NCBI RefSeq assembly: GCF_038433155.1
Contig: NZ_JBCDMW010000016.1
Span: 66,508-130,507 of the forward strand
DNA from: Luteococcus sp038433155
GTDB taxonomy: Bacteria; Actinomycetota; Actinomycetes; Propionibacteriales; Propionibacteriaceae
Direction: 5' to 3'
DNA: 64,000 bases
Positions within the stretch are counted from its first letter, which is position 1; the number at the start of each line of letters is the position of its first letter. A program made the position numbers and the translations under genes. The notes beneath the pieces were generated by a model that saw only the letters and a program-made list of their open reading frames with translations, was not told the origin of the DNA and searched no databases. Below are positions 48,623 through 59,500 of the stretch, one piece after another.

Positions 48623-48760
48623 TCATCGTGATGCGGCTGGCCAGGTGGACCTGGAACTGTCATCGATTGTCTCGGCCACGTGGGCGATCAGTCCGCCCAA
48701 CTGCTGCTCGTGGTAGTTCGCTATCGCTTCGCGGGCGGCATGTCTTTCTGCCTTTGTCAT
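48623..48760 (-). pseudogene. truncated small conserved protein (45 codons)
   Basis: A short frame beginning MTKAERHAAREAIANYHEQ, with LGGLIAHVAETIDD, then ending after an unrelated tail (SSRSTWPAASR). The first ~33 residues resemble the N-terminal half of a small uncharacterised actinobacterial protein that normally continues with an acidic helix. The break suggests truncation. No clear ribosome site. Confidence 0.4.
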
Positions 48761-48804
48761 GAGCCGAAGCTATGACTTGTGCCACCTCGTGGGAAGCTCG
48801 CAGC

Positions 48805-49305
48805 ATGACCAGTGCCACGCGAGATTGTGCCTTCGACGACGATGGCCGGTGGTTCCGCTATCGGGCGGCAGCCATCATCCTGCACGACGGCTGCGTGTTG
48901 ATGGCCCGCAACCACCGGGACGACTACCTGTACTCCGTAGGTGGGGGAGTTCACCACGGCGAGACTGCGCAGGACGCTGTTCGTCGCGAGGTGCTGGAGG
49001 AGACGGGCGTGCCGCTGGAAGTGGAGCGGCTGGCATTCATCCACGAGAACTTCTTCACCGACTCCTCATCGCAGAGCCTGTCCGGCAAGACCTGCCATGA
49101 GCTGACCTTCTACTACCTGATGCGCTACGACACTCGCCTCACAGCGATCGAGCACCAGAGCACCACGCTCGACGGGGTGCGGGAGTGGATGGAGTGGGTG
49201 CCACTGGCCGGATTTGGGGAGACCCGAGTGGCGTACCCGACCTTCTTCGCCACCGAACTCGCTCGGATCGGCAATGCGCCCAAGGTAATCGTCACCCGCG
49301 AGTGA
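48805..49305 (+). CDS. Nudix hydrolase
   Basis: A 166-residue Nudix protein. The complete Nudix box GGGVHHGETAQDAVRREVLEETGV is at about residues 48-71, with the REVLEE metal-binding core. It hydrolyses nucleoside diphosphate derivatives; substrate unknown. It has a YlgG-like arrangement with an extended substrate loop (ENFFTDSSSQSLSGKTCHELTFYY). A second Nudix gene follows 55 bp later but is not similar outside the box. Confidence 0.88.
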   Translation: MTSATRDCAFDDDGRWFRYRAAAIILHDGCVLMARNHRDDYLYSVGGGVHHGETAQDAVRREVLEETGVPLEVERLAFIHENFFTDSSSQSLSGKTCHELTFYYLMRYDTRLTAIEHQSTTLDGVREWMEWVPLAGFGETRVAYPTFFATELARIGNAPKVIVTRE

Positions 49306-49347
49306 ACCGGCCCGGGCTGGGCGGCCTGAATTGTCAGTCTTGGTCGC

Positions 49348-49353
49348 TAGGCT
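49348..49353 (+). promoter_or_regulatory. -10 box, probably leaderless transcript
   Basis: TAGGCT ends 7 bp before the ATG of the second Nudix gene at 49361. Confidence 0.45.
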
Positions 49354-49360
49354 CACGACC

Positions 49361-49810
49361 ATGCTCGACTACACCGACTACGACACCCGGCTGGCGGGTT
49401 ACGCGCTGGTCCGCGACGACGCGGGGCGGGTGTTGCTCAGCCGATGGATCGGGCCGGACAGCCCGGCGTGGACCTGCCCGGGTGGCGGCATCGAGTTCGG
49501 CGAACAGATCGTCGACGGCATCACGCGTGAACTGTTGGAGGAGACTGGGTACCACGTCGAGGTCGGCCGGCTCCTGGGCGTGCGGACGTTCGAGGTTGAT
49601 GCCGAGGAACGTCTGGCCGGGGGGCACCGCCCCCTCCGGATCATCCAGGTCTTCCACGAGGCCCGGACTGTCGGCGGGGAGCTGACCTTCGAGACCGACG
49701 GCAGCAGCGACATGGCCGGGTGGTTCACTCTCGAGGAGATCTCCAACCTGCCACATGTCAGCACCGTGGACCACCTCCTGGGACTGCTGGGCCGGATCAC
49801 CCATGCGTGA
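49361..49810 (+). CDS. Nudix hydrolase
   Basis: A 149-residue Nudix protein, box GGGIEFGEQIVDGITRELLEETGY at about residues 41-64, with the RELLEE core. MutT-like size; substrate unknown. The ATG at 49361 sits 7 bp after a -10 box, so no ribosome site is expected. It overlaps the start of the next gene by 8 bp, so the two are probably co-transcribed. Confidence 0.88.
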   Translation: MLDYTDYDTRLAGYALVRDDAGRVLLSRWIGPDSPAWTCPGGGIEFGEQIVDGITRELLEETGYHVEVGRLLGVRTFEVDAEERLAGGHRPLRIIQVFHEARTVGGELTFETDGSSDMAGWFTLEEISNLPHVSTVDHLLGLLGRITHA

Positions 49811-51017
49811 TATCAGCCTCTCGCAGGCCCGACGGATCGCGCTGGCCGCGCAGGGATTCGGACGGCCCCGCCCCGAGCGCACCATCACCATGCGCGATGT
49901 CCAGGCACAGATCGACCGGCTGGCGCAATTCCAGATCGACTCGATCAATGTCGTCGCCCGGGCCCACGAGTTCCCGCTCTACAGCCGGCTCGGCCCCTAC
50001 GACACCAACCTGCTCACCCGGGCCTGCGGCCGGGCTCCCCGGCGGCTGTTCGAGTACTGGGGTCACGCCGCCAGCCTGATCGACGTGAACCTGCAGCCCG
50101 CCCTGCGTTTCCGGATGGCGCATGCCCAGCAGGAGGCCTGGGGTGGCATCGTCCGGGTGAGCCAGGAACACCCGGGCTTGGTGGAATTTGTCCGCGACGA
50201 GGTGCGCACCCGCGGCCCGATCACCGCCCGGCAGATCGAGCGCGACGAGCAGCGCGACCGACGCAACTGGGGCTGGAACTGGTCGGCCACCAAGACCGCC
50301 CTGGAATGGCTCTTCTGGTGCGGCGAGATCACCTCGGCCAGCCGCAACCAGGCCTTCGAACGACGTTACGACCTGCCGGAACGGATCCTCCCGTCGGCCG
50401 TCGTCACCAGAGCGACGCCCAGCATCGACGACAGCCATGTGATCCTGGTCCGTCGGGCCGCGAGGGCACTGGGGATCGCCAGCGAGGGCTGCCTGGCCGA
50501 CTACTTCCGGCTGGGCCGGGCGCGCACCCGCACCGCCGTCGCCACCCTGGAGAGCATGGGAGAGCTGGAGCAGGTCACGGTGCAGGGCTGGCCGGCCCGC
50601 ACCTGGCTGTGGACCGGCGACGGGCACCCCCGAATCCCGCGCACGATCACCGCCCGGGCGCTGATCAGTCCTTTTGATTCGCTGATTTTCGAACGTCGGC
50701 GTGCGCTGGCGCTGTTCGGGCTGGACTACAAGATCGAGATCTATGTTCCCGAGGCCAAGCGGCGCTACGGCTACTACGTCTACCCCTTCCTGCTGGGGGA
50801 GCGGTTCGCGGCGCGGGTGGACCTGAAGGCGGACCGGGCCGCTGGCATGCTGCGGGTCCGGGCGGCCTGGCTGGAGCCGGGGACCGGCCTGGCGCCAGAG
50901 TTCATCGCGTCAGAACTGCTCACGGAGCTGCGCACCCTGGCGGCGTGGCTGGGGCTGGCAAGGATTGACGTCGAGCCGCGGGGAGACCTGGCCGAAGTGA
51001 TTCCGATCACCCCCTAG
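49803..51017 (+). CDS. YcaQ/AlkX-type winged-helix DNA glycosylase
   Basis: A 404-residue HTH_42 protein. Tandem winged helices span the protein, and the QxQ-type catalytic motif (LAQFQIDSINVVARAHEF, near residue 40) matches the Gln-Phi-Gln seen in YcaQ, which unhooks DNA interstrand crosslinks. Further family marks are RLFEYWGHAASLI and ALISPFDSLIFERRRALALFG. It overlaps the preceding Nudix gene; a pairing of nucleotide sanitation with DNA repair is plausible but inferred. Confidence 0.85.
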   Translation: MRDISLSQARRIALAAQGFGRPRPERTITMRDVQAQIDRLAQFQIDSINVVARAHEFPLYSRLGPYDTNLLTRACGRAPRRLFEYWGHAASLIDVNLQPALRFRMAHAQQEAWGGIVRVSQEHPGLVEFVRDEVRTRGPITARQIERDEQRDRRNWGWNWSATKTALEWLFWCGEITSASRNQAFERRYDLPERILPSAVVTRATPSIDDSHVILVRRAARALGIASEGCLADYFRLGRARTRTAVATLESMGELEQVTVQGWPARTWLWTGDGHPRIPRTITARALISPFDSLIFERRRALALFGLDYKIEIYVPEAKRRYGYYVYPFLLGERFAARVDLKADRAAGMLRVRAAWLEPGTGLAPEFIASELLTELRTLAAWLGLARIDVEPRGDLAEVIPITP

Positions 51018-51020
51018 GAT
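51015..51020 (+). promoter_or_regulatory. -10 box of secA
   Basis: TAGGAT at 51015-51020, overlapping the stop codon of the upstream gene; predicted leader of about 35 nt with AAAGGA before the secA ATG. Confidence 0.45.
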
Positions 51021-51062
51021 GGGATGAGTCTGACATCACCCCCGGCAAAAGGATTCGACCAC

Positions 51063-53807
<2,745 letters not shown>

Positions 53808-53828
53808 CCCCCGGGGAAGGCACTCTTC

Positions 53829-54341
53829 CTAGGCGCAGCGCGGCTGGGCGGCCGGTGGCAGCATCACCTCGAAGACGGTGACGTGCCACCGGCCGTAGCG
53901 CTGTTCCAGCCGCAGCAGCACGGTGAACAGCCGCTGCTGGTCGGCGAACATCACGGTGCCCTCCAGCACGGTGGGGCTGACCCGGCAGGAGCGCACGCCC
54001 ACCAGTCGGGAAGCCAGCCACTCCCGCTGGCGGGACCAGGCCACCAGCAGCAGGTGACAGGGCTCCGCCATCCACATGGCCAGCTGGCTGGCCGGGCGTC
54101 GCCGCTGCAGCACCTCCAGCAGGCTGGTCCCGATGGATCGGACCAGCCGGTCGGCCTCGGTGGCGTCATCGGCGTCGAGCTCGCTGGGTTGGCGGGGCGA
54201 CAACGCCAGGTTCCGGATCCCGGCGTCGTGGCCGGTGGGCAGGAAGGGGTGCGGCAGGTCCGGAAGGGTCGGGTCGGGCAGGTCCGGGGCCATCAGGAGC
54301 ACCTGCTGGCCGTGCACGCTCAGCTGGGTGGGTCGGTTCAT
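53829..54341 (-). CDS. DUF6459/Rv3235-like protein
   Basis: A 170-residue protein of the Rv3235-like family found beside secA in actinobacteria. The conserved part is the C-terminal half (LAMWMAEPCHLLLVAWSRQREW, CRVSPTVLEGTVMF, QRYGRWHVTVFEV); the N-terminal half is a Pro-rich linker. Function unknown. ATG at 54339-54341 with GGAGG upstream. Convergent with secA. Confidence 0.7.
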   Translation of the reverse strand: MNRPTQLSVHGQQVLLMAPDLPDPTLPDLPHPFLPTGHDAGIRNLALSPRQPSELDADDATEADRLVRSIGTSLLEVLQRRRPASQLAMWMAEPCHLLLVAWSRQREWLASRLVGVRSCRVSPTVLEGTVMFADQQRLFTVLLRLEQRYGRWHVTVFEVMLPPAAQPRCA

Positions 54342-54392
54342 GCCTCCAGCCTTGGCCAGTGGGTGGCGGCTGCCAAGGGGCGACGGCAAATC

Positions 54393-54420
54393 TGTGGACA
54401 ACTGCGCGACGGTCTAGATT
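54393..54420 (+). promoter_or_regulatory. DnaA-box-like sequence and -10 box
   Basis: TGTGGACAA (54393-54401, reverse of TTGTCCACA) and a TAGATT -10 box (54415-54420) that lies 6 bp before the ATG at 54427. A leaderless transcript is likely. Confidence 0.45.
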
Positions 54421-54426
54421 GGGGGC

Positions 54427-54909
54427 ATGACTGGAGTCCTCGTCTTCGTCCCCGTCGCACCCGGCCAGGCCGCCTCGCTGTTGCGCGACGGCTCCCTGCC
54501 CGGCTGCCAGGCCTTCAGCGTGACCCCGGCGCTGCGGGAAACCCTGGGCCACGGCCCCGCCGAGGCCGAAGATTCCGAGTACGCCTGTCTGGTGCTGGCC
54601 TCGGTCCATGGCCTGGCGACCCACGGGCGTCGGCTGGTGCTGGTGGCGGAGGTGGCGCCCGCCACCGTCAAGCCCGGCGAGGAGACCGAGAACGGAGGAG
54701 TGCGGCTGACCGGCCTGGCGCGCAGCTCCGTGCGCAGCTTCTTCACCGACGAGGATCCGCAGCCCCTGGCCGAGGCCGCCGCCACGGCGATCCGCGGGAT
54801 GGGTCTGGACCAGGCCTGGGAGACCGAGCAGGTGCAGGCACTGGTGCGCGGGGCCGACCTGTTGTGGCACGCGGTGGAAGAACTGCCCATTCTGGGTGAG
54901 GATGTCTGA
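54427..54909 (+). CDS. DUF6912-like conserved actinobacterial protein
   Basis: A 160-residue soluble protein conserved in actinobacteria near secA/Rv3235-type genes. It starts TGVLVFVPVAPGQAASLLRDGSLPG and has EDSEYACLVLASVHGL and a SVRSFFTDE segment. No catalytic motif is visible. Function unknown; the family assignment is from memory of similar proteins. One bp separates it from the Ku gene, so they form an operon. Confidence 0.6.
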   Translation: MTGVLVFVPVAPGQAASLLRDGSLPGCQAFSVTPALRETLGHGPAEAEDSEYACLVLASVHGLATHGRRLVLVAEVAPATVKPGEETENGGVRLTGLARSSVRSFFTDEDPQPLAEAAATAIRGMGLDQAWETEQVQALVRGADLLWHAVEELPILGEDV

Positions 54910-54910
54910 C

Positions 54911-55756
54911 ATGCCACGTTCACTCTGGAAGGGCGCGATCTCCTTCGGCCTGATCACCATCCCGGTCAAGCTGTACGGGGCCACCGAGGAGAAGGACATC
55001 TCCTTCAAGCAGGTGCACCCCGACGACGGCGGGAGGATCAAGTACAAGCGGGTCTGCGAGAAGTGCGGCAAGGAGATCCCCTACGCCGAGATCGGCAAGG
55101 GCTACGAGGCTCCCGACGGCCGGATGGCGGTCCTCAGCAAGGAGGACCTGGATGCCCTGCCGTTGAGCTCGGCCAAGACCGTCGACGTGGTGCAGTTTGT
55201 CACCGACGACCAGATCGACCCGACCTACTTCGAGAAGAGCTACCTGCTGGAGGCAGAGGGGCCGGGCGCCAAGCCCTATGTGCTGCTGCGCGATGCCCTG
55301 GCCCGCACCGGCAAGAGCGCCGTGGTGAAGGTGGCCCTGCGCAGCCGCGAATCCCTGGCCCTGATCCGGCCGCAGGGCCAGGTGCTGGTGATGCACAGCA
55401 TGCTGTGGCCCGACGAGGTGCGGGACAACTCCTTCGCCGCTCCCAGCGACGACATCAAGGCCACCGACGCCGAGGTGTCCATGGCGGAGATGTTCATCAC
55501 CCAGATGGAGGGCGAGTTCAACCCCGCCGAGTTCACCGACTCCTACCGCGAGGCGCTGGAGCAGGTGGTGCAGGCCAAGCTGTCCGGCGTGCCGATGGAG
55601 GAGAAGACCGAGCAGCCCACCAGCGGTGGCGGCGAGGTGGTTGACCTGGTGGCCGCGTTGAAGGCGTCGGTGGAGGCCGCCAAGGCCAAGCGCGCCGCGG
55701 CCGCTGGTCAGGGTGAGAAGACCGAGAAGGACGACGAGAAGAAGGCGGCCAGCTGA
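54911..55756 (+). CDS. ku: Ku DNA-end-binding protein
   Basis: A 281-residue prokaryotic Ku. It starts RSLWKGAISFGLITIPVKLYGATEEKDISF, has the CEKCGKEI zinc-like pair (VCEKCGKE) and EKSYLLEAEGPGAKPYVLLRDAL, and ends in a Lys/Glu-rich tail that normally recruits LigD. Homodimers encircle DNA ends for non-homologous end joining. No ligD gene is in the window. The stop overlaps the next ATG by 1 bp. Confidence 0.95.
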   Translation: MPRSLWKGAISFGLITIPVKLYGATEEKDISFKQVHPDDGGRIKYKRVCEKCGKEIPYAEIGKGYEAPDGRMAVLSKEDLDALPLSSAKTVDVVQFVTDDQIDPTYFEKSYLLEAEGPGAKPYVLLRDALARTGKSAVVKVALRSRESLALIRPQGQVLVMHSMLWPDEVRDNSFAAPSDDIKATDAEVSMAEMFITQMEGEFNPAEFTDSYREALEQVVQAKLSGVPMEEKTEQPTSGGGEVVDLVAALKASVEAAKAKRAAAAGQGEKTEKDDEKKAAS

Positions 55757-55965
55757 TGGTTTCCCGAATGCACTTCGACGACGAGGACCAGGCCGTGCGG
55801 GCCGCCGAGGCGATTGACGCCGCCGGTCACGAGGTGGCGCTGATCAAGGAACGCTTCGCCGGGGAGGACGACGACGAGGCCATCGACTTCGTCGTCGCCA
55901 CCCCCGCCTCAGCCGACCAGCTCAAGGAGCTGGTGGGTGAGGAGGTCTTCATCGAGACTGACTGA
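55756..55965 (+). CDS. small acidic protein co-encoded with Ku
   Basis: A 69-residue acidic protein (FDDEDQAVRAAEAIDAAGHEVALIKERFAGEDDDEAID). The alternating beta-alpha pattern suggests a small ferredoxin-like or ACT-like fold. The TGATG overlap with ku indicates translational coupling. No function is recognised. A role linked to end joining would be inference from coupling alone. Confidence 0.6.
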   Translation: MVSRMHFDDEDQAVRAAEAIDAAGHEVALIKERFAGEDDDEAIDFVVATPASADQLKELVGEEVFIETD

Positions 55966-55977
55966 GCCCGAGGCCCA

Positions 55978-56454
55978 CTAGGACCGGGCGGCCAGCCAGT
56001 CTTCGCCGGCGTCCTGCTGGGCGTCGATCGCGTCCTTGATGTAGGGCCCGGCCTGCTGCTCGATCTTCTTGCCCATCAGGGGGATGTTGACCTTCAGCTC
56101 GCCGGCGTAGTCGACGATGGTGCCCCGCCCGCCGGGGTAGAGCCGCGCCGTGCCGTCCATGGTCACCGGCATGCCGGGGACCTGGATGGTCAGCCGGCCC
56201 GTGCGGGAGTCGTCGGAGGCCGCGTCGTCCCACTCCACGGTCTGGTTGAGCTTCAGTGCGCTGCCCACGAACCGGGCCACCTCGGAGGGCGCCGGCAGGG
56301 ACATCTCGATCCGGGTGGTCCGCCCGGCCACGTCGATGGTGTGGCTGGTGGCCTCGGACCGGCTGACCAGCTCCTCCAGCCAGCCCTTGTCGGTCATCAT
56401 CAGGTAGACGGTCTTGGGGTCGGCCTCGAAGTCGAGGCGGGAAGTGATCTCCAT
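55978..56454 (-). CDS. DUF2505 protein
   Basis: A 158-residue protein with a START/SRPBCC-like DUF2505 fold: EITSRLDFEADPKTVYLMMTDKGWLEELVSRS, RFVGSALKLNQTVEWDD and a C-terminal helix EQQAGPYIKDAIDAQQDAGEDWLA. Family members are thought to bind hydrophobic ligands; function unknown. The ATG at 56452-56454 is divergent from the glutamate dehydrogenase gene 72 bp away. A long open frame continuing opposite that gene is not coding. Confidence 0.78.
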   Translation of the reverse strand: MEITSRLDFEADPKTVYLMMTDKGWLEELVSRSEATSHTIDVAGRTTRIEMSLPAPSEVARFVGSALKLNQTVEWDDAASDDSRTGRLTIQVPGMPVTMDGTARLYPGGRGTIVDYAGELKVNIPLMGKKIEQQAGPYIKDAIDAQQDAGEDWLAARS

Positions 56455-56472
56455 GACTCCATCTTGCCTTGA

Positions 56473-56478
56473 TAGGCT
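56473..56478 (+). promoter_or_regulatory. -10 box of gdh
   Basis: TAGGCT about 48 bp before the ATG of the glutamate dehydrogenase gene. Confidence 0.45.
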
Positions 56479-56526
56479 CGATCGCGGACGGCGACGAGGC
56501 CGTTTACCTGATGGGAGAAATAGCGA

Positions 56527-59500
56527 ATGTTCGCTGGTCAGCAGCGCACCACGATCCTTGACGAACTGGCCCAGAAGCTGGGCGGCATCCTGCCCGAGAT
56601 GCCCCGAGAAGACCTGCACGTGATGGTGGACCAATGGTTGGCCCACGTCCGCGACGAGGACCTGGCGGCGCTGGACCCGGCGCTGCTGGCGGACCTGATG
56701 CAGGCCCAGCTGGAGCTGGGGCAGGTCCGTCGTGACGGCGAGAACCTGGTGCAGGTGATCCCGGCCCGGCGCGCGGGCGCCCCGACCGTGGTCCAGGTGG
56801 TGGCCGGTGACCGGCCGTTCATCGTGGACACCGTCGCGATGGCCCTGACCAGCCTGGGCTGGAGCATCCTGGACCTCTTCCACCCACAGTTCCGGGTGGT
56901 GCGGGACGACGCCGGCAAGGTGCAGCGGATCAGTCCCCGCGGGGAGGGCCAGGCGGCCGAGCCCCAGGGGGTCGCCGAGTCCTGGGTGGGGGTGCTGGCC
57001 ACCCCGCCGCTGGGTGGATCGCCGAAGGAGCTGGGGCCACAGCTGGAGGGCCGGCTGCGCCAGGGGCTGGATGACCTGACCCGGGCGGTGGAGGACTTCC
57101 AGCCGATGCACGACGCGATGTGCCGGATCGCCGACGAACTGCCGCACCGTCCCGGCCACGCCAGCGCGGAGGAGCGGCAGTCCGTCGCGGAGCTCCTGCG
57201 CTACCTGGCCGACGAGCGGTTCACCTTCCTGGGCTACCGGGAGTACGACTACCGCGACGGTCAGGCGGTCCCGGTGCCCGGCACCGGGCTGGGCATCCAG
57301 CGGGGCAATGAGGAGCCCGACGCCTTCAATGCCATGCCCACCTATGATCCGGTGCTGCTGCTGGCCATCACCAAGGACTCGCGGCATGCCACGGTGCACC
57401 GCAATGTGCTGATGGACTACCTGGCCATCCGACGCTTCGACGAATCCGGCGAGGCCATCGGGGAGCAGCGCTTCCTGGGCCTGCTGGGCCAGCGCGCCTT
57501 CACCGAGAGCGTGCGCACCATCCCGTCGCTGCGGGACAAGGCCGAACGGATGATCGCCGATTTCGGCTACCCGGAGGGCAGCCACGGCGCCCGCACCGTG
57601 TGGTCGGTGATGGACGGCTTCCCCCGCGAGGAGCTCTTCCACGCCACCGTCGACGAGCTCAAGCCGGTGGTGCACGAGATCGCCCAGCTGAAGGAACGTC
57701 GCCAGGTGCGCCTCTTCCTCCGCAAGAGCGCCTGGCCCGGCCGGATGACGGCCCTGGTCTACTTCCCCCGGGACCGGTACAACACCGAGGTCCGGGAGCG
57801 GATGCAGCGGATCCTGCTGCAGGCCACGGGCGCCACCGGGATCGAGTACCAGGCCCAGGTCAGCCAGTCGGTGCTTGCCCGGCTCTACTTCACCCTGGAC
57901 CTGCCCGCGGACAGCGACGTCGAACCGGACGTCGTCGAGCTGCAGGCCAAGCTGACCGAGGCCACCCACCACTGGGACGACGACTTCATCGACCTGGCCA
58001 AGCAGATGCCCACCGAGGAGCGCGGCATCGGCTTCCCCGACGCCTACAAGGAGGTCTACACGGCCCGCCAGGCCGTCGCGGACCTGAAGGCGCTGAACCA
58101 GGTGACCGGCGAGGACGCGATGCAGTTCGCGGTCTATGCGCCCGACGCCCCCGAAGACCCGTCGGACCTGCGGCTCAAGGTGATGCGGGTGGGTCAGGCC
58201 ATGCAGCTGCAGGACGTGATGCCCCACCTCACCAGCCTGGGCGTCCGGGTGCTGGACGAACGCCCCTTCGAGATCACCCTGCGCGGCAACCAGGCGATGG
58301 TCTACGACTTCGGTCTGGACCTGGCCGGCGGCCGCCAGGGCTGGGACGAGACGGCGCGGCGTCGCTTCACCGACGCCTTCGACGCCTCTTGGCGCGGGGC
58401 CACCGAGGTGGACGCCCTCAATGCCCTGGTCACCGAGGCACAGATGACCTGGCGGCAGGTGATGGTGCTGCGCGCCATCGGCCGCTATCTGCAGCAGCTG
58501 GGCACCAGTTTCAGCCAGAGCTACATCGCCCAGACCCTGCGGGCGAACCTGCCGGTGGCCAAGCACCTGGTTGGCCTGTTCGAGACCCGCTTCGACCCGG
58601 ACCTGGCCGGTGACCGGGAGCAGGCGATCGCCCAGCGGCTGGCCGAACTGGACCAGGAACTGGACGAGGTGGCGTCGCTGGACCAGGACCGGATCCTGCG
58701 CTACTTCGTCGAGGTGATCCAGGCCACGGTGCGCACCAACTTCTTCGCCCCCGACGCCCCGGCCTTCGCGCTCAAGGTGCTGCCCGGCCAGCTCTCCCTG
58801 GCGCCCCAGCCCCGCCCCGCCTTCGAGATCTACGTCCACTCCCCGCGGGTGGAGGGCGTGCACCTGCGCTTCGGCTCGGTGGCCCGCGGTGGTCTGCGCT
58901 GGTCCGACCGACCGGAGGACTTCCGCACCGAGGTGCTGGGCCTGGTCAAGGCCCAGATGGTGAAGAACACCGTGATTGTGCCGGTGGGTGCGAAGGGCGG
59001 TTTCTTCGCCCGCCAGCTGCCCAACCCGGCCGAGGACCGCGCCGCCTGGCTGGAGGAGGGCAAGGCCTGCTACCGGCTGTTCATCGGCAGCCTGCTGAGC
59101 GTGACCGACAACATCGTCGACGGTCAGGTGGTGCCACCCAAGCGAGTGGTCCGGCATGACCAGGACGACCCCTACCTGGTGGTGGCCGCGGACAAGGGCA
59201 CCGCCAGCTTCAGCGACATCGCCAATGGCATCGCCGTCGAGCGCGGCTTCTGGCTGGGCGACGCCTTCGCCTCCGGCGGCTCGGTGGGCTACGACCACAA
59301 GGCGATGGGGATCACCGCCCGCGGCGCTTGGGAATCGGTCAAGCACCATTTCCGGGAGCTGGGCGTGGACTGCCAGGAACAGGACTTCACCTGCGTCGGG
59401 ATCGGCGACATGGCCGGCGACGTCTTCGGCAACGGGATGATGCTCTCCCGGCACACCCGGCTGGTGGCCGCCTTCAACCACCTGCACATCTTCCTGGACC

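Noticed and set aside
48805..49810. A tandem duplication giving two Nudix genes
   Set aside because: Beyond the Nudix box the two proteins share little, so they are independent family members rather than a recent duplication.
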